Shown here: in pieces, positions 1 to 14,449 of the stretch
How the letters are laid out: the number at the start of each line of letters is the position of its first letter
Position numbering within the stretch: the stretch's first letter is position 1
Source of the DNA: Limnoperna fortunei
Taxonomy: Eukaryota > Mollusca > Bivalvia > Mytilida > Modiolidae
Length of the DNA: 64,000 nucleotides
Direction: 5' to 3'
Assembly (NCBI GenBank): GCA_944474755.1
Contig: OX104111.1
Location: 99,428,805-99,492,804, forward strand
The notes under the pieces: generated by a model
Seen by the model: only the letters and a program-made list of their open reading frames with translations
Told to the model about the DNA's origin: nothing
Database searches by the model: none
Translations under genes and position numbers: made by a program

Positions 1-1184
1 AGCATATCGTCGCCCAAGTCAGGCGACATATATACAACGTGTAAGAATTTAATTCCTCAAAGAGTATTAATTGGACTCTCAATATCGAGCCGTGCATTAT
101 TGTTTTGAAAGGACAACACTTACCAGTATTAAATCAATAACCTTATAATCTATTATTCACTTAATAACACTTATATGAAACATAAATACTGTGTTTTATT
201 GCTTGGTTGAACAAAGTCAAATAACGAGACTTCCAACTGTTTCACAAGATGACGCATGGCATATATTAATATTTATAAATGAAACGTCATAACATTTGTC
301 CGTGACGTTGTTCTCTCTATGACGTAGATAAATAATGGCATTACAGTTGAAACCATTGTTGTGTAATTTCTTTGCAATTGTAAACATTGTTCGATTACTG
401 TCGACTACAGTCAATTTAAACTTTTAGAACTTGCCAGTATTGAATAATTTACGAACAAATGTAATTGCCGAAGACCTGTTCAATCTTTATGCACATTAAC
501 AGCCAAGCTGTTTTTATTTGGAAGTTACTGCTGTTTAAATCAACTTTTAATTATTTGTTAACGTTTCTGCAATAAAATGAATTGACGAGTGTGCTTTATC
601 AAAGAGTTGCTAATCCCATGTCAAAACCGCTAAAAATACAATCAGGTAGCTGTGAAGTTTATGTAAACTTCAGCCATAAAAGGATTATAACGACATAATT
701 AACAGTTTTATGCGAATTCTGCGCTCTGCAAAATATGTCTGACTCGGCAAATAAATCAATACTATTTTAAACATGTCCAAAGCGAACTGTAATACGTTTA
801 TATTTATGTTGTACTCGTAAGCTTTGTTAATCAGATTGAATCAATGTGCACATCAAACGGTCGAATGAATTAAAAACTGAGTTAACATTTAAAATGTTTC
901 ACGGTGGCCTATAGAATCAACACTATATGCATGTTTCTATTACAAACCATTGCTGTTCTATTGCTTTGCCAAATACAATGTAACTGCATCTTCAATTGCC
1001 GACTGAAGGCTTTGTCCAAGGCTCTGTCCTTGCTGAAGGCTCTGTCCTCCCTGAAGGCTATGTCCTAACGTTTGTGGTTACATAGGTTAAACATTTCATA
1101 TAACTTCATGAATAAAAAGGTAAAAAGTAATATATTTCAGATGATTGTATAATTGTTTATTTTTTAATGATCCTGAGGTTGCTT
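1..1184. other. No gene seen; short imperfect repeats
   Basis: I see no exon-like open frame with plausible splice sites here. At about 1,015-1,072 a 13-mer close to GAAGGCTCTGTCC recurs about four times imperfectly. At 900-916 there is the 17-mer CACGGTGGCCTATAGAA, which recurs exactly at 50,495-50,511 and is probably an end of a dispersed element. Confidence 0.5.
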
Positions 1185-1300
1185 TTTGTTTTATTGTTTG
1201 AATGTGTAACGCAATTTTCAGCAATTTTTCAGCTATATCATGGCGTTCAGTTTTTATTGGGGGAGGAAACCCCCGATCTCCTGCTGATGCTGATAGGCGC
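1185..1300 (-). repeat. tRNA-SINE fragment (body and tail, head missing)
   Basis: The plus strand reads the reverse complement of the SINE body seen intact at 59,576-59,841: a GTTT-rich tail remnant, then 'AGCAATTTTTCAGCTATATC', then a segment resembling 'TTTTTATTGGGGGAGGAA'. The tRNA-like promoter head is absent. The copy is diverged and 5'-truncated. Confidence 0.8.
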
Positions 1301-2649
1301 CTAAAGCTATACAATAAATATGTTGTTCGCCTTACAGCCTCTATAGTTGTTATTCCCTCGCAGATCGCATTATTACGATTGCATAAAAAAGAATTTATAT
1401 AAGATTTAGGTTATCTCCATACCGTAATTCTCTTATAGTTTTTTTTCCATGTTATTGACTTTTTCTGATTTGACTAAAAGAAACACGATAGAAGTAGTTA
1501 ATGATGAAGAAAAGGGTTCATCCCTTAGAGATACTAGATAGCATATTCCTCATCAGGTTTATTTGTGTGAATTTATTTTGTCTTTAATTTCAACAATGCA
1601 ATCAAAAATACAATAAAAGGTAACCACTCGAAAGAAAGAAGAAACAAACATATAGATTTCAGATTAACTTGTATGCGTTGTTACGATCAGAAAATATACT
1701 CGCATATGTTAATTCTAGGATTTAGTCTTAATAAAAACTAATTCTTTATTGATATGGGAAGCCTTACAAGTAATACATGAATTAAAGATCTGACAGATAT
1801 TTACGGATTTTGATGACCAAACTCGTTAAATATCAAATATTCATAATGGCAAACATCGAGTCTGATCTTCTGAAGAGGAAATTGAACTTCCCATACCCGG
1901 ATAAATCGCTGCACAGAATCAATACATGTCTGATTAAAGGGCTACCTGAAGTGTAACCCATTATTACGTTTTATCATACTTGATTAGCGTTTGGCTTAAA
2001 ATGCGTTGTTTGCATTACCAACGATAATGGCCAATATGTCAAAAGGCTAATACAAGATTAGAGAAAAATTTGATTTCTGCCCAACAAACTTTAATTGAAG
2101 AATGTCTTGATATACTGAGTTAAAATCAAGTTATTTTAGAAATAAAATATGCAAGCTTACCAATTAGTACAAATAATAATTTAATTTTAAACAAGTATGT
2201 AAAACAAGAATGTTTAAAAAAAAAGTATATCTTCAACCAATAAAACTGAGTATTCAAATATATTTTGCAAAGCTTTATGACCATGTTATAGCGGTGAACC
2301 ACATGTACATCACTTGAAAAAAGTTATCACGATATTAAAGAACAGGGATGCTATGCTTCAAAATATAACACTATTAAAAATTCAAGTTTCTGGCGAAAGA
2401 CACTGCAATTTCACACAATTTTGACACGAGTCGGATTTAGAAGGTTCTGTTTTTATACCATGGAAATAAACACATATATTCTTAAGTCTTTAATTGTTGC
2501 TCATATTCGCTTATTTGTCTTTAAGGTGGTTTATTATATATGTAGATGTAGGTTTCGCTGGATATGTCACATTTCGGAGCTTGTTACCAATAAATTTTGT
2601 CAACGAATGTATTTGTTTTAATATCTTTATTATTGGTGCTTGTTCACAT

Positions 2650-2722
2650 ATGGTTTAACGCCATTTTCAACATTTATCAAGTTTATTATGGCGTCTCGTT
2701 TTAATTGGGGAGGAAGCCAGAG
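2650..2722 (-). repeat. Diverged SINE body fragment
   Basis: It contains a degraded version of the same SINE body, with a 'TTTAACGCCA' motif, a 'TATGGCGTC' motif and 'TTGGGGAGGAAGCC'. No head or target duplication is recognisable. Confidence 0.65.
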
Positions 2723-2786
2723 TACCGGTAAAAGGGAGCACAACTCCTCTCTTTATTGTCTTTAAAAGCCTAACAACACCTACATG

Positions 2787-2862
2787 CAGAAACGTATCAC
2801 TACACCGTATTAATACAGAACCAACAGAAACGTATCACTACACCGTATTAATACAGAACCAA
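2787..2862 (+). repeat. 38-bp exact tandem duplication
   Basis: A 38-bp unit beginning CAGAAACGTATCACTACACC occurs twice head to tail with no mismatch seen over the two full copies. It is isolated and looks like a recent slippage duplication. Confidence 0.85.
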
Positions 2863-3029
2863 CAGAAGCGTCTATATTTTTAATAAAATGAATTGCATTT
2901 CTTCATACAAAAGTTTCACAGCTACAAATTTATGTTAAATATTTGTTAAATGTGTACTGGATAGTGGCCCGCAACAGTTAATAAATATCATAATGTTTGT
3001 CAGAATGTTCACATTATAGCATACTTTCT

Positions 3030-4435
3030 TTCAGAAAAGGTTAAGTATAGACTTAAAATATTTGGTACAATGACCTGTGTTTGCAAATAACTTTTAGCAC
3101 TGACTATGTCTCGATAGCTAAATAAATAAAGCGATGAAATTCGGATTACTGTCAATCAATACATTTAAAAGTACTTAAATAGCAATATTATTTAAACTTT
3201 AAATGGATTGGTTATCCAAATGGTTGATAGATATCGTAATATATATAACAACATCTCCATTGATAATTTCACACAAAGAATAAGTGTTAAGTAAAGACTT
3301 TAATATTTTCTTGGAAAATGTCTGTTTGCAAACAACGTTGCACTGTCGATGTCTGAACGACTAAATAAATAAAAGCCGTGGAAGTTTGTTAATTGTCTTT
3401 AATATAAATACTTTCTTCGTCCTGTAAAACTCGGACCGAATTATACTATTGCCCAAAATGATATCAGATGTATACATCTCACTAAATATAATTATATACT
3501 AGAATATATAATACTTGTTATTTGTTGATGACATGACGTTCTGTATCTTTAAGTTAATAATTTAATTGTTATGTGTACCTTTTAGTTTATCGCATATACT
3601 TATATATACTGTACATATATTCTAGAGGCCTCGATGGCCGAATGGTTTAAGTAGTTAGTCTTCTGATATTTATCACGTGTCACGATATTGCCGGTTCGAT
3701 CCTAACTGAGGACAGAGTGTGATAGACTTCACCCTTAATTTACAAGGTTTGCCATTTTTTCTGTCGAAGATTGTGGTTTACAAACTAGTATTCCGATTTC
3801 CACCTCATATGAAAACTAGATATAGCAAAATATTGCTGAAATATTGTGACAACCATATAATATATTTACCCAGCCAGTTTTTCATGCATCAGAAATACAG
3901 GGTTAATAACAAATATTTATAAACGTCTACAAATTAAGCGGGATTCAAACTCGCACAGCTGTGACACTGGGGCACCTATAATGTACTTGCTCTAAATGTA
4001 GCGGATTTTGTCGAGTGGTCTGGACATTATGCAGGCGAACCACATAATTTTTATGAACATTTATCCAATAAATGTGCTTTTATAGAAGTGCAGATGGGAA
4101 ACGGGTGCTGTCTAATGAAAAGATAAAGCAATGAAGTGACAGTATCATACAACATAAAAGGGTACGCTGGGAAAATGTTAAAAATATTATGATGGGAGTA
4201 TACTCTAAACAACATAAATAACATGCTGAAAAAGATAATTGTTAAGTAAAGACTAATATTTTCTTGGAAAATGTCTGATTGCAAACAACGTTGCACTGTC
4301 AATGTCTAACCAACATAAATAAAATGCTGAAAAAGATCATTGTTAAGTAAAGACTAATATTTTCTTGGAAAATGTCTGTTTGCAAACAACGTTGCACTGT
4401 CAATGTCTAACCAACATAAATAAAATGCTGAAAAA
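3030..4435 (+). repeat. ~101-bp repeat family, dispersed and tandem
   Basis: A unit marked by AGTAAAGACT, TTTTCTTGGAAAATGTCTG and CAAACAACGTTGCACTGTC occurs as diverged single copies near 3,035-3,130 and 3,285-3,370. It occurs again as a head-to-tail pair at about 4,210-4,420, where the period is 101 bp (CAACATAAAT at 4,210, 4,311 and 4,412). The tandem copies are nearly identical to each other. No coding sense is evident. Confidence 0.75.
3625..3855 (+). repeat. Diverged full-length tRNA-derived SINE
   Basis: The head has an A-box-like TGGCCGAATGG at 3,635-3,645 and a B-box-like GGTTCGATCC at 3,693-3,702, as in the young copy at 32,890. A degraded body follows, ending near AATATTGCTGAAA. 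It is an old insertion in plus orientation; it is not a functional tRNA because no closed acceptor stem or anticodon arm can be drawn. Confidence 0.75.
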
Positions 4436-4439
4436 TATC

Positions 4440-7400
4440 ATTAAAATTACGTTTATGTACGTCATTCGTTAAATTTGATAATCAGATTTTACCCTGTGTT
4501 ATCAAATTTTCCTGGAATGCTCATGGCGATAATCAAATACCGTTAATGCAACGCTGAAGCTCCAGCCAATTATAATACTAGACTGGAAACATTTACAATA
4601 TAGACGTGCACTATGTTTCATCAAGACGTATATATTTACTTAAATGACATTTATACATTATAACATCCATTATTAGTGATTTTATTTCCACTTTCCGTGC
4701 AAAATTTGCTTTCCCTTGTCAATTATTAAAACTATTATAATGCTTTTAATGCTCTATGTATTTTTAATAAACGTCACATCTGTTATTCCCTTATATGAAA
4801 GATTACTTACGTTTTTCTGATAGCCACTTTACCAAACCATATACACAAAGACAGAAGCTCAATCTCAATTAAAAGTTTCTGTTGAAAGAAGAAGCCTATA
4901 TCTGAATCTTTTCTCTCTATATGTAAACAGTACTTAAATGTAACAAATCACTTGTTATAGCGCAACCTAAAAGTTAGATAGGTTGAATTATTGTGGGCAC
5001 CTGAGACTAACCGAAAGCATGCACGAATTGATGGTCAAGACAGGTTAAAATGTATTTATTTTGAATAATGCAGTTTATGTTCGCACTGTACCCCCCCATG
5101 TCGCACTGCATACTTTACTCATACATAATATATAGCAATTGACAAAATCGTGAACAGGTCTAATGATGATGAAACTTTTTGACTTAAAATTGACTTCAGA
5201 TATCTTTACAGACTGAAATAAGTAAATATCGTGTGTTTATAGATAAATGAATATTATTTCAATATATAGATTCAAGATATTCACAGGTATGACGAATGCG
5301 ATATTCTTAATTCTAAACTAAGTCCAGAAAATTCCATTAAGTTTTCTTGTTGAAGTTGAATTGAAACAGAGATCTTGGTGAACTTAAGAATTGCGTATCT
5401 AAGGGTATCTTACTACCAAGTTTACAAACCCATTTGGTGTTTTTGTGCATGACAATACATATGCTAATGATAGAAATGCATAATTGTAAACCTGACGTGT
5501 TATAACAAACGTTTAAGGCGGTCTTGATTGAGAATTGCCTTAAAAGCATTATTTTACAGACAATGATATCGGTATATTTTAAGCATACACCTGGGAAAGA
5601 TTCGTATAGTTTACTTGAACATATCCATTAAAAGATAAATATATTCTCACATTATCAGCTTGACTGTAAACGGACGATTTTAGATAACTGATACAGCTTG
5701 GTAGAGCGTAAACTTATTGGTAAATTCAGAAAGGAATACGTGGTAAACTATTGATTAAAATGCTATCTCCATTTATCCTTATTATTTTCAAGAGAATCTA
5801 GATAGTAAATGATTTGTAGTTATTCAAAGACAATCGAATGTTTTGTACAGTTCTAGCGGATGCTTTTGGTATGGAGTGGTGTAATTAATGATAATTCAAA
5901 TTACCTAACGTACAGTGATAAAGTGCTAATCTTCTTTTCGCGCCCAATTGTAATGTATCCATATTTAGTCCGACAGTTATTAATGCAAATTATAGCGTTT
6001 AAGCCGACCATAACTCGGGGTGATCCATCTATTTTCAGACTGTTCAATAAAAGCAATGATTTTTACATTCAGCCATTATTAAAATGAAATTAACATAAAG
6101 TATTCATTGCTGGAATGCAAATCTGGGGAAAATGTTATGATTTACATGTATATGTGTATAAAATAATAGAAAAATGTGAGAAAACTGAATTGAAAACAAA
6201 CGAAAAGACTGTGATAAGACAAAGACACAAGACATGGATATGACATTGTGAAGAAACCAGACAGAACACAATAAAAACAAAAACGAATGGGTAACCAGAA
6301 CCCAATAAAATTTATCTGTCGAATAACTCATACTAGTGTCAATTAAAATCGACAAATAGGAAAATATTCGTAAGGTTCAGAAAATATGTCTTAACTTATT
6401 TTGGGATTTTGATTTTTTGTAACAGTAAAATAAGTTTGCCATCAACCAAGTTGCACAAGGCCCTGTTTTAATAGCTTATTGTCAACAGAAACGTTCGTTC
6501 CGAAAATCGCAAGATCTAGCATATTGTATGAGGTGTATAATATAAATACACACCATACGCGCAAACTTATGAAATAACTTGATTGACTGGGGTGTGTCCT
6601 TTAACTCCAGTTCCCCTAGTTAGATAAAATGTATTTAGGAACCAAACTTAGAGCTATTCAATGACAAGAAATATGTATAGAAAAAGGTGAAAAAGCCTTC
6701 ATGGAACTCATACCAGTACAAAAACAAGTCAGCAAGGAGAGTAGCACAATTTGTACCCGTTAAAATGTAGATAGTCTGTTGAAAAATTTTCTCAAAAAAT
6801 GACATGTTGTCTGTAAGACAATCTAAAATTAGACCTATTACTTTTTCTGTTAATTTATTTTTAGATTTTGTTACACTGACGACAAAACTTGTCATGACTA
6901 ATCCCTAGAGTCGTGTATTGGCTATTTTCGTGTTTCCTTAAAAAAGCAGCTATCCTAGATTAAAGCTGCATATGATGGTATTGTACAAAGGGATAAGTCA
7001 AATGTTTTAATGATGTTACAATTTGAAGAACATTTGTCTTGAGAATGTCGACTAGGTCTTTTTGAATTTTGTACAGTTTTCAGTATCCATATTATATGAT
7101 TATTAACGATTAAAATCAGAAACATTTTATGTCTTGCTCGTTTCCTTGTCCTGATATGTCCCTTGTAACATGTTATTTGTGTAGCCGGTCAAATATCCAT
7201 GGTGCTTTTAGGAGTTAACAAGGTTCTTTTATGTTTTCCTTTTGTTGTATGTGGTATTCTCTCTAAATATTTGTAGTCCGTTCATAGCAATAGATGGTAA
7301 AGTCACATAGTTCACACAGACCAATTCTTTGAGTAATGTTCTTGTATACTTAACCTGCTCTTATGAAATAAGATAATAATTCCATTTTATAACCATGGTG

Positions 7401-10220
7401 TCTGACAAATACTTAATATGGTTTACTATGTAACTTGAGTTGCATGCACCTTAGGAGTCATAATCTGAATCTCACATAATGTTCCATTTTTTTTGGCTTT
7501 CACATATGTTACCATCTAATCTAGGTCTGTATTGACGTTTAGGTGTTTTGTATTTTTGTTGTTCTTCTTAAATTGTTAAATAAACGGTTATGTCAATTTA
7601 CATGCATGTATATCATATTTCAGAATTGCGTATCGTGTGGAACGGGACATTATTGTATATATTGCATAATTGATTGACTGGAACTGTTTGTTTGTAAAAA
7701 AAACCTTTGTCTAGTATAAATCTTGCAGAAGGAAATTGTGAAGTTCTTCTATTGATTTTTTGTTCAAATGTCTCTCGTCAGAATCGAGATAAACTAAAGT
7801 AGTATCATCACAGCGCTGAAGGCATAATCACTTGGCACTAACCGCATAAATGGCTGACGACCAGTATAAGTTGAATCGTTCCCAGAGGTCCCTACGGATA
7901 TAATACCATTGTCTGCTAAATTTGTATTAAACGAGTTATCATCAACTTGTTATCCAGTTTTCCGTAAATAGATATATATATATATATAAAGTCTTCTGTG
8001 GAGGTCCTACAAGACGTATAATATTTTGAACACAAATAAAAAAATAGAAATAATTTAAAAGTCAAAATTCGTCTATAATATGCCTAGAACGCTGTAGTAT
8101 ATACTCTTAAGCTACTTTAGAAACGATCACCACACTGTATAGCGATATCATAGCAATATTTTTCATATATTTCAACGATGTCACAATCATCTTTGTGTCT
8201 TAAATGGCCAACAAGTCAACAACTCGAAGATTAAGTAGCCGATGAAGGTAATATATGTCCTATTAGAATCGAAAAAATTCATTGGTGGCAAGAATATAAA
8301 CTGATTTATTATTTGAAATATTTCCTGATCAGGTACAAAACTAAAGGTTGATAAAGTGTGGATAAAACATTGAATAGGAAACCGTCAACGATGTTTATTG
8401 ATAAGCACGAATTGAAATGCGTTGACCGGACTAAGGTGCTAAAGTTTTTATGTTCAAACTTTACGCATTCATTCAATATCAACGTTTTTAGAGAATTACA
8501 TTATAGTATTGACGTTCTATGAGACCAAATAACGTTGAGCAACACTGATTTTGAGGTTGATATTTATATGGTTTTGCATGCAAGATTTAAAGCAAAGCAC
8601 ATGCAAAACCTATTTAGCTGTACGTCTTATCACTTAAACAGTAGAGTATTTATAGATGTACAAATTGGTTACAGACGGTGCTTGTTAATGGGTTAATGGT
8701 TAATGTACAGTATTTATATGTATAGACTTTGAGTGTGATTGTGTATAGAATTGTGATTTAAAAAATAAAACCACTATGAATTGTATTTACAGTTCCAAAT
8801 AGCCTAGAAACATGAAGCAAAATCAAATGTTTTTCAATCAATTCAAAAATCTGAATGAATACTTTGAATAAAGAGTTATAAAACCTTTTTTTGTTCAAAA
8901 TACTGCAACTTATATATTGTATTATAAAGTCAAAAACACTGTTATGTATTTAAATAATAGTAGACCGCAAATTAGATATTACATTCTCAAGTATATTTGA
9001 CAGAATAATGTAGTTTTTCGGTGTTTGTCGCTAGATATCTACGCTTGCCCGTAACGTTCAGATGAAAAAGATATGTTACAACTTCACAATATCACATTGT
9101 ACGTGTATATTTAAACTATATATGTTTGATTTACGATACTATTCCTCGTAATAAACGTCATGCAAGTGGCTGTCGTAAAACATACTTCTAAGGTTCAGCA
9201 ATACAGCAATAAAGGTCGAGGTCATAGTACTAATAGTCAATTAGCATACCACTTCAAAAGATGTTGATGATGTCATATGTATAAAATCAGTACAAGATTT
9301 CTAGATTGTATGTGCACGATCTAATTGTTTTATTAGTTATAATTTCTAGACAGTTATATCGCCCTGACTATCTTTTTTTTTGATATAGTTTTTGTATTCG
9401 CTTAAGATTAAATGACAATTGCGTGTAATGTTAAACAAAAACGAAACATTTGGCTGGCAACATACTTTTAAATATGATATAGTAATACAATATGTAAATA
9501 TATCTTTCGTTAAAATATCTCTTTGGTAATTGAACATTTACACATATTGACACAGCTTTTCATGTGAATAAAACCTAAACACAATTCTGAAATGCTCACT
9601 TGTGTTGCTATTAAAGTTACACAACATGTACTTTACATTTGCGTCTGTGACAATGAAGCAAGTTTGTGTTTATAATGTCTAAAACAATCAAGCTGTATGA
9701 AAATATTAAAACATAAACAAGAGCTGCTGGTTAATTTAAGTAAATAGATTCCGTCAGAACTGATAGTAAATTTTCTCAGACGATGCACATAATAGCAATC
9801 GATTATCTGTAATATCTTTGCCTAACTATTTTTCCCGATGTAAAACATAGGATGCAAACTGTTACTTGTTTTTGTTTTTACAGTGAAACTAATTCTAAAA
9901 TATATGAGTGTTTACCTTGAAAATTATCCCAAGTACTATATTGTCGAAAAGTCTGGTCGAAAGTTTTAATTCTACTAGATATATATTTCGGTAATTTGTT
10001 TTGTAACCTAAGTAAATAACAATTTGCTGAATACATTGCGTAACATTGTCATTTAAGATGACGCACTTGATGTAATGTAACATCTAGATACCAGATATTA
10101 CTTGTTTTTAAATATCATTACCAGATGAGCCTGAGTTATTTTGAAATGCTGATTATAAAATTTTACAGTATTGTAATTTAACATTAATTTTTATTATTTT
10201 GTTAAAATTATGTATAACAA
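4440..10220. other. No gene seen, AT-rich
   Basis: No exon-like open frame or recognisable protein segment was found. There is a short (TA)n run at about 7,972-7,988. An 11-bp inverted repeat, GGTTTTGCATG at 8,570-8,580 with CATGCAAAACC at 8,600-8,610, has a 19-nt spacer. Otherwise nothing can be supported. Confidence 0.5.
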
Positions 10221-10221
10221 T

Positions 10222-10325
10222 TGATTTTTTGTTTGAATGTTATTGAACGCCACTTACAGTTATTGTTCAACTATATCATGGCGTCCAGTTTTTATTGGGA
10301 GAGGAAGCCTTCCTATTGGGAAGAA
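10222..10325 (-). repeat. SINE body/tail fragment
   Basis: A reverse-oriented SINE copy with tail side GTTTGAATG, then GAACGCCACTTACAG, then 'TATATCATGGCGTCCAG' and 'TTTTTATTGGGAGAGGAAGC'. The tRNA-like head is missing (5' truncated). Confidence 0.8.
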
Positions 10326-10329
10326 TACC

Positions 10330-13300
10330 TTAATCACTTTGTCACCGAGGCCATTATAACGTTTGTAGCCAGTTGCACTATTAATATAAACGTGTATGTC
10401 AGGTTGAAAAACAAATGGTGTTTAAACTGGGTTACTTAATAAAATACTGTAAAATATTGTTTTCTTGGTATTGTGAGGTTTTTTCCACTTTCCAATTGCT
10501 GTATATATATTCATATTTTACTTGTGTTAACCGTAATGTCCTTTAAGCATATCGTTATTGCCTATTATTTTTCAGTATATAATTGGTATTACAATTAATA
10601 TATTGCTTATACATTCGTATTATTATACTTGACATAACAATTTGTTCCTTCGAGACCAACAATTTTTACCACAAAATTCCCAAAGCTATCCATTGTTTTT
10701 CAAACTTGGTACTTCTCATCAGGTTCAAAACGTTGATACAAATATTCTTCGGAGGCAGTTATTACACGATTCCTTAAGTATCGGTGCTCTAAGTAATACA
10801 ATAACATATTTAACAAACGTTGAAATTGGGTAAAGGAAATCTTTGGGATATTTTGCTATGATTGCTGGTTTTATTTATTGATTGGTTGGAGTTCTAGCTA
10901 GCAGCAATGTTTTATTACACGAGTAGGTTGAATTATGTCAAGCAAATCCTAATTAAAGAATAAAATTATTATATTACTTTTGTGGTGTTTTTAAAATTAA
11001 TGAAATTTATTATTGCTACTAACGTACATGTGTTACAATGAATAATATATTAATTGATTTATTGAAGTTCAATAATGTTGATCATATGTAAACATCAACA
11101 TATGGTGTATATGATTTGTAATAAAGTTGTCCTACGACCTTTTTTAATCCAGTGTGTCAAATAAAGCCGTGTATGTCAGGAAATACTGAACAAATCATAT
11201 CATTACAATTATAGAACAAGTTCGTAATATCGCAATCTTGCATCTTGCTTCGGAGGAATATCCTACTACCGAAACTATTAGCGTTATTTTATTAATTTAT
11301 ATTTTTGTTTAAAAACGTATAATTCAATAGTTTAATTAACTTGTATTAGATCCTATAAACAAGTTGCAAAGTATAATACTGAAGCAGAAAAGGTTCAGAA
11401 GGTCAAAGGTTTCGAGTGTCGGAATTCCAAACACAACTAGAATTCACCTGTAATATATATATAAGAAAATGTCAGTTACATGACATAGACTGTTGAATAC
11501 GTTGTCAGTTTCACATTATTTACACTCCATAGCGTTTAATCACCCCGGTAGACAGATCTCAAGACTTCTTTACACAACGTACATCATAGTGATGCCATGT
11601 CGGTAAGCAGTCATGCAGTTAGACCAACGATACATTTTGGTATAAACAATAAGAGCGAAGTAACAGGTATACATGTCTATTATCAGATTAAATATTGCAT
11701 GTCTGGTTAAAAAAAAAGATGACACGAAATTAATTTGTTAATTAAAAACTCTGGTTATAGTTATATTTACAATGTTATAGAACAATCTTTGGTTATTTAA
11801 ATTATTGGCGACCATATTGAATAAAGAATATTCCATTTATAAATGTCTTATGGAATACCAAAAAAAGTTATTAATTAGGCAGTCGGTGCGGGAAAGATAA
11901 AGGGTCATTTATAAAACACAAAATTTCTAAAGTAATTTAATTTTGCTGTCGATTTACTAGTATACAGGCATGTATAATGAAGTGGATAGGGGATTATCGT
12001 GGGTCAGTATGTTTTAAAAGCATATACATTGTATCTGGCGATAGATTGCTATTTATTTTTGCGACCTTTCCACTTACTTTATAAAGTACCCTGGTAACTG
12101 AGCACTATACTGATACTTTTCTGAGAACTGATAGTTTATTACCATGACTTTTACAATAGTAACTTTTATCTAAAACCTTTTTCATTTTTAAACAAAGCAA
12201 ACCAAGTTTTATTATTGTTATCCTAATTGATTCATTCCAATTATATAAACTAATTTAAAGTCTTACAAAAGAAGAAGTAAGTTTATAATCTGTTGTTACT
12301 TTTCATTCTTATAGTTATCGACTAATGTTCTATTGATTTCACATTTTCTTAGCCTGTTTATTTTCGTTTTTTCCATAGTGTTTTAACGATATGGATAGGT
12401 GTCGAATGATTGACGTATCTACCGCCATTTTCGTCTAAAGCTCTCGCTAATTAATAATATCCCGAAAAAATATTGGTTAAAGTAACAGATTTTAGACTGT
12501 AAGATAACCTAACGATAATAATATATTACTTCTTTCAATAAAACTGATGTCGCAATTGGCCGTTTCGAAAGTATTATTATGTCATCACCAGGACAACGAG
12601 ATTAATCGTTTGCTATTTCGACCTTTTTGTTACCTTAGTAATTCACTTTTTTATCTCACGTAAATGAAATATACATTTTTCTTGATCACCAAAGATAATT
12701 TCTTGTCAATAAACCTCAATATTGTTATTTTTACTGTCCAGCTCAAGTCATCAGTCAGTTTATGTAATGTTTAAAAGAAACAAAAGTGCTTTTGGGTCTT
12801 TGTGTCTACTATTTGGCTGTTGGTAACTACTAAAACAAGACAGAATCAGTATATATACATATCTATATACCATTATTTTATGTAGTTTCATGTAAAGGTA
12901 ATATTCCTTTTAATTATTTTTATTTTTATTTTTGCATAAAACAGCGGTGCCGTTCGTTTATCTTCATACATGATATATTATGATGTAACTTTAATTTTAT
13001 TTTACACGCAGAGCTTGTAATCTTAAATTTGTTTCTCAGATATAAGGGAATTGTTCTATAAGTTAAGTGACAGCGCCACACTTGAAGGTTCACACAGTCT
13101 GATAGCAGTAATAAACAATCTCGTGTACAAGTTACATAACTTGGCTGTATGTACACGATCATGCTTTAGTTAATTACCAGCCAGATTTTGAACGAGTATA
13201 TTATTCTCTAGCTAAACAATACAGAGTTTTAGAGGGAAATGTTGTTAAATGCCTATAACGTACTAACTACTGTAAAGCACAACTAATCTATAATTTAAAC

Positions 13301-13990
13301 GTTATGTATATCAACTTTGATCTAACGTAAAGGGCAACCAACAGAAAACTTCATATAAAAATGGACTAAAGGTTTATATAAGTTGCTTATAATTGCATCT
13401 GTATAGTCATAAACAAACAATTATTATTCTATAATGATTTCATATTGCCGTTTGCCACAAAGACATAAAGATTAGCAAAGTGACCATAATGAACCAAATG
13501 CATTTCTAAAGAATATCGCTCAAGTCAACCCGATAACAGTCTGGATGCAATACAGAATAAGTGCGTTTGTAATTATTTGAGAATCTGAACAATCTAGTTG
13601 TGGATGAAGATTTCAGTATATATACATTTATATGATATCCGTTTTCATATATTTTCGCTTTGTAGGCTGAGAATTTTGTTTCAGCTATCGATAGTTTTCA
13701 ATGACTTGATAATGGTCATCATTAAAAACGGTGTATTTTCGTAAATAAGGAACACACTTCATAACTGTTACATACATTTAACTTAAGTAACTTAATACGT
13801 TTTGTGATCCTCCACTATTTTATAAAAGAATGGATGGTGGGTTGAATTTATGTGACAAATTAACATGTAAGCTATAGGCTAGTAATTTATAGTCCTACAC
13901 ATAGGTTTTGATTTTCTCTGATTGCTAATTAATAGAGATCAAAATGGGCAGACAACCTAGACAAACATGGATGTTGGCTTAGAGATGAAT
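10330..13990. other. No gene seen, AT-rich
   Basis: No protein-like frame or repeat structure that I can support. Confidence 0.45.
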
Positions 13991-13992
13991 TA

Positions 13993-14446
13993 TAGGTTAC
14001 AAAAGCGCAATTATTTACAATGCATTTCCCATATGGTACCCCTGGCAATTAAGTTCATTTGTGCGAAAAACCTCAAAAATTTGCCCCCGGAAAACAGTTT
14101 TTTGTGTAAATTGAAATGAAAAACTTCATTATTAACAAATAAAAAAGTATAGGTCATGCAGCAAAAATGACCGAAAATTTTGGTTGAAATAATGACATTT
14201 AAATGGCACTGACACAATTTCTAACCTCCCTCTTTAATCGTTTTAAGCTCAATTTTCAAGGCTCTTAAAAATTTCCGTCCAAATATCGAACATTTTCAAT
14301 CAATAATGTTTATAATTTTTAATTTTGCTATTTTCAGAACTCCAACATCCAAAACAGATGCCTCCGTGTATTTTCTTCTGCATACTATTTTGGGTTAAAA
14401 AATTTCCCGTTGTCATGTAAACAAATAATTGCGCAATTGTAACCTA
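13993..14446. mobile_element. MITE-like element with ~25-bp terminal inverted repeats and TA flanks
   Basis: The left end reads TAGGTTACAAAAGCGCAATT. The reverse complement of the right end reads TAGGTTACAATTGCGCAATT, and both continue into ATTT. A TA dinucleotide flanks each side, which matches the target preference of Tc1/mariner-type elements. The ~450-bp interior has no transposase frame, so this is a non-autonomous element. The superfamily is inferred only from the TA flanks. Confidence 0.7.
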
Positions 14447-14449
14447 TAT

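Noticed and set aside
3935..4050. A tRNA-like gene (B-box-like motif inverted near 3,945 and A-box-like motif near 4,015)
   Set aside because: The two motifs are on opposite strands and cannot form one tRNA.
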